Positions 26,597 through 34,049 of a stretch of DNA of 64,000 nucleotides are shown piece by piece. A program made the translations under genes and the position numbers. Under the pieces are notes generated by a model. That model had not been told where the DNA came from. It did no database searches and saw only the letters and a list, made by a program, of their open reading frames with translations. The stretch comes from Oscillospiraceae bacterium (GTDB taxonomy: Bacteria; Bacillota; Clostridia; Oscillospirales; Oscillospiraceae): NCBI GenBank assembly GCA_902778285.1, contig CACYXC010000012.1, forward strand, positions 1 to 64,000, read 5' to 3'. Every line of letters starts with the position of its first letter. The first letter of the stretch is position 1.

Positions 26597-27135
26597 AACC
26601 GCTGCTGGAACTCTTCCTCGCCTTCGCCAGGGTCGGCGTGATGACCTTCGGCGGCGGCTATGCCATGCTGCCGATCCTCGAGCGCGAGATCGTGGAGAAC
26701 AAGGGCTGGGCCACGCGCGAGGAGCTGATGGACTACTACGCGGTGGGACAGTGTACCCCCGGCGTGATCGCCGTGAACACGGCGACCTTCGTCGGGTACC
26801 GCACCGCGGGCATCCTCGGCGGCGTGTTCGCGACGCTGGGCGTGGTTTTCCCGTCTGTCGTCATCATCACGCTGATCGCCGGCGTGCTCACGAATTTCGC
26901 GGACATTCCTGCGGTCAAAAGCGCGTTCGCGGGCATCCGTGTGTGCGTGTGCGTGCTGATCTTCAACGCGGTCGTCAAGCTTTGGAAAGGAGCCGTCCCG
27001 GATAAGGCGGCGCTGATCCTCTGCCTGCTCGTGTTCGTGCTGAGCGTGTTTTTGGACATCTCGCCGATCGTGTTCGTCCTCTTCTGCGCCGGGGCCGGCA
27101 TCCTCTTCACCAGAATGGGGGTGCGCGGGAAATGA
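26593..27135 (+). CDS. Chromate transporter subunit (CHR domain, first half)
   Basis: The 180-residue membrane protein is a single CHR domain, with MTFGGGYAMLPILEREIV and the VGQCTPGVIAVNTATFVGY motif, and about five to six helices. Short-chain CHR proteins work as pairs of oppositely oriented halves; the second half is the next gene. It overlaps both neighbours by 4 bp (ATGA), so phosphohexomutase and both halves form one translation-coupled unit. The family exports chromate in some bacteria, but the natural substrate in gut anaerobes is unclear. Confidence 0.9.
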   Translation: MKPLLELFLAFARVGVMTFGGGYAMLPILEREIVENKGWATREELMDYYAVGQCTPGVIAVNTATFVGYRTAGILGGVFATLGVVFPSVVIITLIAGVLTNFADIPAVKSAFAGIRVCVCVLIFNAVVKLWKGAVPDKAALILCLLVFVLSVFLDISPIVFVLFCAGAGILFTRMGVRGK

Positions 27136-27707
27136 TCTATCTGCGGCTCTTCTGGGAGTTTTTCAAGACCGGCCTCTTCGCGGTCGGCGGCGGCATGGCC
27201 ACACTCCCGTTCCTCTATGACATCTCCGCGCGCACCGGCTGGTTCACCGCCGCGCAGCTGGCGGACATGATCGCCGTGTCCGAGTCCACGCCCGGCCCGA
27301 TCGGGGTCAACATGGCAACATACGTGGGCTTCACCACCGCCGGGATCCCCGGCGCGGTGATCGCGACGCTCGGCCTCGCCGCACCCGAGGTGATCATCAT
27401 CCTGATCATCGCCCGCGTGCTGGCCGCCTTTCGGCAGAACAGGTACGTGGACGCCGCCTTCTACGGGCTGCGCCCCTGCTCGCTGGGCCTGATCGCCGCG
27501 GCGGGCGCGCTGGTGGTCAAGATCGCGATGCTCCATCCGGAGCGCTATGCGAGCACCGGCGTGCTGACAGATCTCGTAGACTGGAAAGCGGTGCTGCTGG
27601 CCGCGGTGCTGCTGGTGTTTACGCGCGCGGTCAAACAGACGAAAAAACTGCATCCCATCTTTTTCATCCTGGCCTCCGCCCTCGTCGGCGTCGTCTTCTC
27701 GTTTTAG
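27132..27707 (+). CDS. Chromate transporter subunit (CHR domain, second half)
   Basis: The 191-residue CHR protein carries GLFAVGGGMATLPFLYDI and SESTPGPIGVNMATYVGF, paralogous to the upstream half. Together they would form one heterodimeric transporter. Its stop overlaps the converging YlbJ-like gene end by 4 bp, so no terminator separates them. Confidence 0.9.
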   Translation: MIYLRLFWEFFKTGLFAVGGGMATLPFLYDISARTGWFTAAQLADMIAVSESTPGPIGVNMATYVGFTTAGIPGAVIATLGLAAPEVIIILIIARVLAAFRQNRYVDAAFYGLRPCSLGLIAAAGALVVKIAMLHPERYASTGVLTDLVDWKAVLLAAVLLVFTRAVKQTKKLHPIFFILASALVGVVFSF

Positions 27708-28657
27708 AGAAGCCTGCCAAGGGCATAGGCCAGCACAGAACCGAATACCGCGCTCAGAAGGCGCCCCGCCGTGTGCGGGGCGCTTTCGATTTCCCGGTCG
27801 GCGATCAGCGAAAGCGTCTGAAATTGCACCGAAAGTCCGCCCCAGCCCATCAGCCCCGCGGCGAGCGCCAGATTGACAGGCGTCGGCGGGAGGCCGCGCA
27901 TCGCGCCGACGCCGCCGCCTACCTCGAAGAAACCGGTCAGCAGCGCGCGGCACCAGCTCAGCGGCTGCCCGGTCAGTGCCGAAAGCCGCCCGGCCAGCAG
28001 GGAAAAGAAGCCGTTTGCGTTGAGAAGCCCCGTGAACACCGCGAAACACACTACAAAGCCGCAGACGTTCAGCGCCGCGCTCACGGCCTGCTGCACCGCC
28101 TCCGGGAGAGCGCGGGAGAGGGGGAGAGGCGGCACAGCGGCGGTATTCCCTTCGCCTGAGGGGCCTTGTCCGCGCAGCAGCAGCCCTGTCAACAGCGCCG
28201 CGCAAATGTGCACGGAGTAGAGCAGAAGGCCCCACCGTGCCGAGCCGAACACGCCTGTCCCGATGGCGCCGATAAAAAAAGCGGGGCCGGAATTGTTGCA
28301 GAAGGCGAGCAGCCGCCCGGCCTCACCGTCGTCCACAACGCCGCTTTCGCAGAGCTCCGCGATGTAGGCCGCCCCCAGCGGATAGCCGCCGAGCAGACCC
28401 ATTACCAGCGCCGTGCAGCCCGCGCCGGAGACGTGGAAGAGCCGCCTGCCGAGCGGCGCGAGCCGGGCTCCGAGCAGGGTCGGCAGCCCCAGCCTCCCCA
28501 GCAGGGCCGAGAGCACGAAGAAAGGGAACAGAGAGGGCAGGATCAGCTCCACGCACAGTTTCAGCCCCGCCCGACAGGCCTGTACCGCCTGATCCGAGGC
28601 GAGGATCAGCACAAAAAGGCCGCACAGCGCGGCAAAGACCGCCAGCTTGTTTTTCAC
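27704..28657 (-). CDS. YlbJ-like sporulation integral membrane protein
   Basis: The 317-residue polytopic protein (about 8 helices) has the nucleoside-recognition/Gate domain fold seen in YlbJ and SpoVB-like sporulation proteins. Typical segments are ELILPSLFPFFVLSALL, GLLGGYPLGAAYIAEL and FFEVGGGVGAM. In Bacillus, ylbJ is a sporulation gene needed for spore cortex formation. The start is GTG 28657, 8 bases after AGGAGG; an upstream GTG lies inside that ribosome binding site. Confidence 0.82.
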   Translation of the reverse strand: MKNKLAVFAALCGLFVLILASDQAVQACRAGLKLCVELILPSLFPFFVLSALLGRLGLPTLLGARLAPLGRRLFHVSGAGCTALVMGLLGGYPLGAAYIAELCESGVVDDGEAGRLLAFCNNSGPAFFIGAIGTGVFGSARWGLLLYSVHICAALLTGLLLRGQGPSGEGNTAAVPPLPLSRALPEAVQQAVSAALNVCGFVVCFAVFTGLLNANGFFSLLAGRLSALTGQPLSWCRALLTGFFEVGGGVGAMRGLPPTPVNLALAAGLMGWGGLSVQFQTLSLIADREIESAPHTAGRLLSAVFGSVLAYALGRLL

Positions 28658-28732
28658 ACGCAGCACCTCCTGTCTGTATAAATCTATGGGCCGCCGACAT
28701 AGCGTATACTATTACCCAATAAAACCATTTGT

Positions 28733-28840
28733 CTTTTACCGGCCAGGATTGCGCCATGCTTCGTTGGCTTCCTTGTAAATAAATACCCATTATTCACTGC
28801 GAAAGTCGCCTTGCCTGACACCATCCTGCCTCGGTAAAAG
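28733..28840. repeat. GCGCCATGCTTCGTT repeat, copy A
   Basis: A 108-nt element closed by CTTTTACCG/CGGTAAAAG and AGGAT/ATCCT arms. It contains TTGCGCCATGCTTCGTT and, near the 3' side, TGCCTGACAC. A second copy with different closing stems lies at about 37771-37866. It sits in the 235-bp divergent gap between the ylbJ-like gene and yqfC. Confidence 0.6.
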
Positions 28841-28892
28841 TCTAAAGTGTTATATCAGTTAATAGTATGATACAAATGGGAGGTGGTCGGGC

Positions 28893-29165
28893 TTGAAGAA
28901 AAAGCGGAGCGTCCTGCCGAGCCTGGCTGACCGGCTGGAGCTGCCGGAGGAGGCTCTGTCCGGCGCGGCGAAGCTGACGGTCACGGCCGACCGCCGCGCG
29001 CTGATCGAGAACCACCGGGGCATTCTCGCGTACAGCACGGACTGCGTCGTCGTGAGCCTCGGAGACCGGCAGCTGAGCCTTTGCGGCAGAGAGCTGCGCA
29101 TCCGGGCGATGAACCGGAAGGAAGTTCTGGTCTGCGGCGAGCTGCTTGACATTTCATGGAGCTGA
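28893..29165 (+). CDS. yqfC: Sporulation protein YqfC
   Basis: The 90-residue protein matches YqfC in size, in its LSLGDRQLSLCGRELRIRAM-like beta-rich region and in its position directly before yqfD. YqfC is a mother-cell sporulation protein of unknown biochemical function. The start is TTG behind GGGAGGTGG. Confidence 0.87.
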   Translation: MKKKRSVLPSLADRLELPEEALSGAAKLTVTADRRALIENHRGILAYSTDCVVVSLGDRQLSLCGRELRIRAMNRKEVLVCGELLDISWS

Positions 29166-29168
29166 AGG

Positions 29169-30344
29169 ATGGGGAGACTTGCAAAACGGATCCGGGGCGA
29201 GGCGCGCGTGGAGATCTTCGGCGTCTCTCCCGAAATGGTCGTCAACCGCTGCGCGGAAGCCGGTGTGACGCTGCGCCTCGTCAGCGCGGCGGACGGGCAG
29301 ACCATCCGCTGCAGCGCAGACGAAAAAGATCTGGAGACCCTGCGCGCGCTGGCGCAGCGCTGTCAGTGTGAGCTGCGGCTGCTGTCCCTGCGCGGCGGGA
29401 GCCGGGACCGGCAGCTGCTTCGGCGGCGTATCTGGCTGCCGCTGACGGCGCTGCTCATGGCGGCGCTCCTGCTCTTGTCCTCACTTTTCGTGTGGGACGT
29501 CGAAATCATCGGCGCGGAGAACCTCAGCCGCGGGAAGATCCTGCGCGCTCTGGCCGAGGCCGGGGTGGAGCGCGGCTGCTTCTGGCCCGCGCTTTCCGCC
29601 GATCTGGTGCGCAGCCGCGCGCTGGCGGCGCTGCCGGAGCTGGCGTGGCTGACGGTGAATGTGAACGGCTCGCGCGCCGTCGTGCTGGCGGAGCCGCGGG
29701 CCGAAAAGCCGGAGATCTACCGCGAGAGCGAGGCCTGCTCCCTCGCGGCCTCTCACAGCGGGATCGTCCGCCGCGTATCGGCGCTCAACGGGCGGGCGCT
29801 GGTGCAGCCGGGGCAGGCCGTACAGGAGGGGGAGATCCTGATCGGCTCCATGCTCGACAGCCTGACAGGCCCCGAACGATACGTGCGCGCGAGAGGGGAG
29901 ATCTGGGCCGACACCTGGTACGAGCTGACGGCGGTCTGCCCGCCCGCGGCGCGCGGCAAGGGCCCCGCCGCCGGAAAAACCCGGCGCGTGGGACTGAAAA
30001 TCGGCGATCGAAGCATATTTTTTTACGGAAAGAGTAGAAAGACGCTTGACGGATATGATAAAATCGTGCATGAATATAGCTTGGGGCTGAAGGGCCTTTT
30101 CGCCCTTCCGTTGAGTCTGCTCTGCGAGACCTGTACCCGCCGCGCGCCGGCGGAGCCGCAGGCGGCGGATACGCAGGCCATGCGGGAGCGGCTGGAGACG
30201 CAGCTGCGCGGGCAGATCGACGGGGAGATCGTCTCCCTGTCCTTCTCGGAGCTCGAGAGGGACGGCACCGTCTATGTGACGCTTCGCGCCCGCTGCTTTG
30301 AGAATATCGCGAAGATAACGCAGGCGGAGGAGACTTCGCCGTGA
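29169..30344 (+). CDS. yqfD: Sporulation protein YqfD
   Basis: The 391-residue protein has a short cytoplasmic N-terminal domain, a single membrane helix at about 88-108, and a large extracytoplasmic region containing VWDVEIIGAENLSRGKIL, typical of the YqfD family. It is a sporulation-stage membrane protein; its exact role is unknown. It begins 3 bp after yqfC and its stop overlaps a GTG of the phoH frame. The order yqfC-yqfD-phoH-ybeY-era is conserved in Firmicutes. Confidence 0.9.
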   Translation: MGRLAKRIRGEARVEIFGVSPEMVVNRCAEAGVTLRLVSAADGQTIRCSADEKDLETLRALAQRCQCELRLLSLRGGSRDRQLLRRRIWLPLTALLMAALLLLSSLFVWDVEIIGAENLSRGKILRALAEAGVERGCFWPALSADLVRSRALAALPELAWLTVNVNGSRAVVLAEPRAEKPEIYRESEACSLAASHSGIVRRVSALNGRALVQPGQAVQEGEILIGSMLDSLTGPERYVRARGEIWADTWYELTAVCPPAARGKGPAAGKTRRVGLKIGDRSIFFYGKSRKTLDGYDKIVHEYSLGLKGLFALPLSLLCETCTRRAPAEPQAADTQAMRERLETQLRGQIDGEIVSLSFSELERDGTVYVTLRARCFENIAKITQAEETSP

Positions 30345-30355
30345 AAGGAATCCTT

Positions 30356-31360
30356 ATGATAGAGAAAACCATTGAAGTGGAACGGATGGAGCATGTGATC
30401 AGCGTCTTCGGCTCCTTCGATCAGAACCTGCGCATCATCGAGTCCGAGCTCGGCGTCAAGGTGCTCGACCGGGACGACAGGATCCACATCTGCGGCGAGG
30501 CCGAGGACGTGATGCTGGCCGAGAAGGCCATCAACGGCCTGCTGACCCTGGCCGCCAGAGGGGAGAACATCGACGCGCAGAACGTGCGCTATATCCTCAA
30601 GCTCGTGGGCGAGGGCAAGGAGACCAAGATCCAGGAGCTGGCCGGGGACGTGATCTGCATCACGGCCAAGGGCAAGCCCATCAAGCCCAAGACCCTGGGC
30701 CAGAAGAACTACTGCGAGGCGATCGCGGACAACACCGTCACCCTCGGCATCGGCCCCGCGGGCACCGGCAAGACCTATCTGGCGGTGGCCGCGGCGGTGG
30801 CCGCCTTCCGCGCCGAGGAGGTCAACCGCATCATCCTGACCCGCCCGGCCGTGGAGGCGGGCGAGCGCCTGGGCTTTTTGCCCGGCGACCTGCAGAGCAA
30901 GGTGGACCCCTATCTGCGCCCGCTGTATGACGCCCTCTTCGACATGCTGGGCGCGGAGACCTATCAGAAGTATCTCGAGCGCGGCAATATCGAGGTCGCG
31001 CCGCTGGCCTACATGCGCGGCCGCACGCTGGACGACAGCTTCATCATCCTCGACGAGGCGCAGAACACCTCCCGCGAGCAGATGAAAATGTTCCTGACCC
31101 GCATCGGCTTCGGCTCCAAGGTCGTCATCACCGGCGACATCACGCAGATCGACCTCCCCGAGGACAAGGTCAGCGGCCTGAAGGTAGCCATGCGCGTGCT
31201 CGAGGGCATCGACGACATCGCCATCTGCCAGCTCACCGGCGCGGACGTGGTGCGCCACCAGCTCGTGCAGAAGATCATCGAGGCCTACGAGGTCTACGAC
31301 AAGAAGCACCCGGCGGAGCCCGCACGCCGCCAGCCGCCGAAGCGGTATAAAAAAGCGTAA
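30356..31360 (+). CDS. phoH: PhoH-family ATPase
   Basis: The 334-residue cytoplasmic protein has an N-terminal KH-like segment and the PhoH P-loop domain, with Walker A GPAGTGKT and Walker B FIILDEAQN. PhoH-like proteins are RNA-associated ATPases, often next to the ribosome-maturation nuclease ybeY as here. The ATG at 30356 has AAAGGA 6 bases upstream; a GTG at 30341 overlapping the yqfD stop is an alternative. A C-terminal basic tail is visible. Confidence 0.92.
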   Translation: MIEKTIEVERMEHVISVFGSFDQNLRIIESELGVKVLDRDDRIHICGEAEDVMLAEKAINGLLTLAARGENIDAQNVRYILKLVGEGKETKIQELAGDVICITAKGKPIKPKTLGQKNYCEAIADNTVTLGIGPAGTGKTYLAVAAAVAAFRAEEVNRIILTRPAVEAGERLGFLPGDLQSKVDPYLRPLYDALFDMLGAETYQKYLERGNIEVAPLAYMRGRTLDDSFIILDEAQNTSREQMKMFLTRIGFGSKVVITGDITQIDLPEDKVSGLKVAMRVLEGIDDIAICQLTGADVVRHQLVQKIIEAYEVYDKKHPAEPARRQPPKRYKKA

Positions 31361-31384
31361 TGACCCGTTACACGGGCGGCAAAC

Positions 31385-31449
31385 GTAGGGGCGACCCTTG
31401 CGGTCGCCCGCGGACAGAACCCGTAGGGGCGACCCTTGCGGTCGCCCGC
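31385..31449. repeat. Tandem pair of GTAGGGGCGACC repeats
   Basis: Two 27-bp copies (31385-31411 and 31423-31449) each contain the hairpin GGGCGACC/GGTCGCCC with a CTTGC loop, separated by 11 bp. This repeat is common between genes in Oscillospiraceae (general knowledge). It lies between phoH and ybeY and does not resemble a terminator with a T-tract. Confidence 0.75.
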
Positions 31450-31490
31450 AGAAGGATATTTCAGTTTACAGGAGAGAAACGAGGGATACC

Positions 31491-31967
31491 ATGCAGCATG
31501 AAGTGTATGTGAGCCGGGAAGTGAAGAATCTTGGGCACAACAATGCGGCCGCCCTGATCAAAAAGGCGGTGCGCATGGCACTGGACGCGGAGGGCGTGAA
31601 TGTGCCCTGCATCGTGAGTGTTATGTTAACCGATGAAGAGGGCATCCGCCGCGTCAACGCGGAGTTCCGCGGCGTCGACAGCGCGACCGACGTGCTGTCC
31701 TTCCCCCTCAACGAGATGGAGCCGGGCCGCTTCGAGCCTGACGCCTGCGAGCGCGACCCGGAAACAGGGGCCGTCATGCTGGGCGATATGATGATCTCCC
31801 TGCCGCGCTGCGAGGCGCAGGGGGAGGAGTTCGGCCACGGCTTCGCGCGGGAGATCCGCTACCTGAGCGTGCACTCCCTGCTGCATCTGCTGGGCTACGA
31901 CCATCTGGACGAGGGCCCCATGAAAGCGCAGATGCGCGCGCGGGAGAAGAGCATTATGGGGGACTGA
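31491..31967 (+). CDS. ybeY: rRNA maturation endoribonuclease YbeY
   Basis: The 158-residue metalloenzyme processes the 3' end of 16S rRNA and contributes to ribosome quality control. The zinc motif HSLLHLLGYDH lies near residues 128-138, and a conserved STDVLSFP-like stretch (SATDVLSFPL) precedes it. The ATG at 31491 has GAGGGA upstream; the frame extends upstream only through the repeats. Confidence 0.93.
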   Translation: MQHEVYVSREVKNLGHNNAAALIKKAVRMALDAEGVNVPCIVSVMLTDEEGIRRVNAEFRGVDSATDVLSFPLNEMEPGRFEPDACERDPETGAVMLGDMMISLPRCEAQGEEFGHGFAREIRYLSVHSLLHLLGYDHLDEGPMKAQMRAREKSIMGD

Positions 31968-31979
31968 GCTCTGTCTGAC

Positions 31980-32022
31980 ACCCCTTTCGGCGCTTCGCGC
32001 CACCTCCCCCGAAGGGGGAGGC
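31980..32022 (+). repeat. Two-hairpin CTCCCC half-element
   Basis: A GGCGC/GCGCC hairpin is followed directly by CCTCCCCC/GGGGGAGG. The same two-hairpin plan, with other stems, is seen at 33980-34031 and 39757-39801. Confidence 0.6.
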
Positions 32023-32048
32023 AAAAATGTACTACGGGAGATATTTAT

Positions 32049-32936
32049 ATGACAAAATCCGCTATGATCACCGTCTGCGGACGGCCGAACGTCGGCAAAT
32101 CCACCCTGACCAACGCTCTGGTAGGGGAGAAGATCGCCATCGTGTCCGACAAGCCCCAGACCACGCGCAATCGCATCACCGCCATCGTGAACCGTGGGGA
32201 CACGCAGTTTGTGCTGATGGATACCCCGGGCTTTCACAAGCCGCGCAACCGCCTGGGCGACTATATGGTGAACGTGGTGAGGGAGAGCGTGGCGGACGTG
32301 GACTGCGTGCTGCTGCTCGTGGAGCCCGTGGCCGCCATCGGCCCGCAGGAGGAGGCGCTCATTGAGCGCATCGAGCAGACCGGCGCGCCCGCGATCCTTG
32401 TCATCAACAAGATCGACACCGTGGACAAGACTCGCCTGCTGGAGGTCATGGCTCTTTACCATGCCCGCCATGAGTTTGACGCGATCCTGCCCGTCTCCGC
32501 CAAAACCGGGGACGGTCTGGACGAGCTGATGCGCGAGCTGGACAAGTACGCCTCGGAGGGGCCGCACTTCTTCCCGGACGACATGATCACCGACCAGCCC
32601 GAGCGGCAGATCTGCGCGGAGCTGGTGCGCGAAAAGCTGCTCAAATGCCTCGACAAGGAGATCCCGCACGGCACCGCCGTGGAGGTCACGCGCTTTTCCG
32701 AGCGGGAGGACGGCATCATCGACCTCGAGGTGACCATCTACTGCGAGAAGGACAGCCACAAGGGCATCATCATCGGCAAAAAGGGCGCCATGCTCAAGAA
32801 GATCGGAGAGCTCGCCCGCGTCGACATCGAGGCCTTCATGGGCACGAAGGTCTACCTGCAGACCTGGGTCAAGGTCAAGGAGAACTGGCGCGATTCCCTC
32901 GTCCAGCTGAGAAATTTTGGCTTCAGCGAGCAGTAA
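32049..32936 (+). CDS. era: GTPase Era
   Basis: The 295-residue GTPase binds 16S rRNA near its 3' end and acts in small-subunit assembly. The G1 motif GRPNVGKS, the TT of G2, the G3 motif DTPG, and the G4 motif NKID are present. The C-terminal KH domain carries GIIIGKKGAMLKKIG. Neighbouring ybeY and recO fit the standard Firmicutes order. Confidence 0.96.
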   Translation: MTKSAMITVCGRPNVGKSTLTNALVGEKIAIVSDKPQTTRNRITAIVNRGDTQFVLMDTPGFHKPRNRLGDYMVNVVRESVADVDCVLLLVEPVAAIGPQEEALIERIEQTGAPAILVINKIDTVDKTRLLEVMALYHARHEFDAILPVSAKTGDGLDELMRELDKYASEGPHFFPDDMITDQPERQICAELVREKLLKCLDKEIPHGTAVEVTRFSEREDGIIDLEVTIYCEKDSHKGIIIGKKGAMLKKIGELARVDIEAFMGTKVYLQTWVKVKENWRDSLVQLRNFGFSEQ

Positions 32937-32982
32937 ATGATTCACCGCCTCCGCGCAGATACTATACGCAGAGGTGGTAGAA

Positions 32983-33105
32983 ATGAAAGAAGCCATCTGG
33001 CAGACTTTCCGCGAGACCGGAGATCCGCTGTGCTATCTGCTGTACCGCGCACTCAACGGCACACCGGATCGTACCGCAGGCGGAAAGACGCCGAAATCCG
33101 CATGA
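32983..33105 (+). CDS. yqzL: YqzL-family small protein
   Basis: This 40-residue ORF begins MKEAIWQTFRETGDPLCYLL after a GAGGTGG ribosome binding site. It sits exactly between era and recO, where the 40-50-residue YqzL is found in Bacillus and clostridia. The opening pattern (W, TG, YLLY) matches that family. Function is unknown. Confidence 0.8.
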   Translation: MKEAIWQTFRETGDPLCYLLYRALNGTPDRTAGGKTPKSA

Positions 33106-33142
33106 ATCCTCATGCGGACTCTGAGGCAGGAGTTTACATAAC

Positions 33143-33886
33143 ATGTTTCTAACCACAAAAGGGCTGATCCTCCGCGAGGTCAGATACAAGGAGGCGGACC
33201 GCATCCTGACGATCCTGACCGAGTCGGAGGGCAAGATCACCGCCAAAGCGCGCGGCGCGCTGCGCAAGTCCAGCCGCACCGCGGCGGCCACCCAGCAGCT
33301 GACCTGGTCGGAGCTGACGCTCTTCGGCAACCGGGGCAAGTGGACGGTCAACGAGGGCAGCGTGATCGAGGGCTTCGACGGCCTGCGCGGGGATATCGCG
33401 AGCCTTGCGCTCGGCAGCTATTTCTCCGAGTGCCTGGACGCCTTCTGCGCCGAGGAGGAGGCGGATGCGGCCCTGCTGCAGCTGGGGCTCAACTCCCTCT
33501 ACGCGCTCAGTCGCGCCCTGCATGACCCGCTGCTGATCAAGGCCGCCTTTGAGCTGCGGCTTATGACGCTCACCGGCTTTCAGCCGAATGTGGAGGCCTG
33601 CGTTTTCTGCGGCAAAACGGAGCCGGAGGACCCCTGCCTCGGCATCGAGACCGGCGGTCTCTGCTGCCGCGCCTGCCGCAGGGCCGATTTCGGCCTGACC
33701 GCGGCGCTGGACGGCGAGTCGCTCGCCGCGCTGCGCTATGTGATCGCCGCCCCGGCGCGGCAGCTCTTTTCCTTCCGGCTCGAGGGAAAGGGGCTTAAGC
33801 TGCTGTCCGACGCGGCGGAGGCCTATCTGCGCGAACACGCGGAGCGCGGCTTCACTACGTTGGAATACTGGAAGAAAGTACGATAG
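33143..33886 (+). CDS. recO: DNA repair protein RecO
   Basis: The 247-residue protein has the N-terminal OB-fold opening (LTTKGLILREVRYKEADRIL), a central helical region and a four-cysteine zinc site (CVFC near 154 and CCRAC near 174). RecO loads RecA onto SSB-coated single strands with RecR in gap and break repair. Confidence 0.93.
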   Translation: MFLTTKGLILREVRYKEADRILTILTESEGKITAKARGALRKSSRTAAATQQLTWSELTLFGNRGKWTVNEGSVIEGFDGLRGDIASLALGSYFSECLDAFCAEEEADAALLQLGLNSLYALSRALHDPLLIKAAFELRLMTLTGFQPNVEACVFCGKTEPEDPCLGIETGGLCCRACRRADFGLTAALDGESLAALRYVIAAPARQLFSFRLEGKGLKLLSDAAEAYLREHAERGFTTLEYWKKVR

Positions 33887-33891
33887 ACAAC

Positions 33892-34031
33892 GCCTCCCCT
33901 GTGCAAGGGGAGGTGCCCCGAGGGGGCAGAGGGGTTGGCGCAGATAGAAACAGCGCCTCGAAATAACAGAGCAGAGGACTATCGCAGCCCCTCAGTCGCT
34001 GGCGCGACAGCTCCCCTTGCACAGGGGAGCC
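33892..34031. repeat. MITE-like element with CTCCCCTGTGCAAGGGGAG terminal inverted repeats
   Basis: A 140-bp non-coding element between recO and mutS2. Its outer 19 bp are perfect inverted repeats, and similarity continues inward for about 45 bp (GAGGGG near both inner ends). Each end can also fold on itself. Related half-elements lie at 31980 and 39757. Confidence 0.75.
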
Positions 34032-34049
34032 AAAGCGGAAAGGATAGAA

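Noticed and set aside
28849..28876. A SigE-like promoter (GTTATAT and GATACAAA) before yqfC
   Set aside because: The spacing is tolerable, but the implied transcription start would fall inside the ribosome binding site, so I do not call it despite the sporulation context.
31398..31490. An upstream start for ybeY
   Set aside because: The added residues come from the GTAGGGGCGACC repeats; family length and the ribosome binding site favour 31491.
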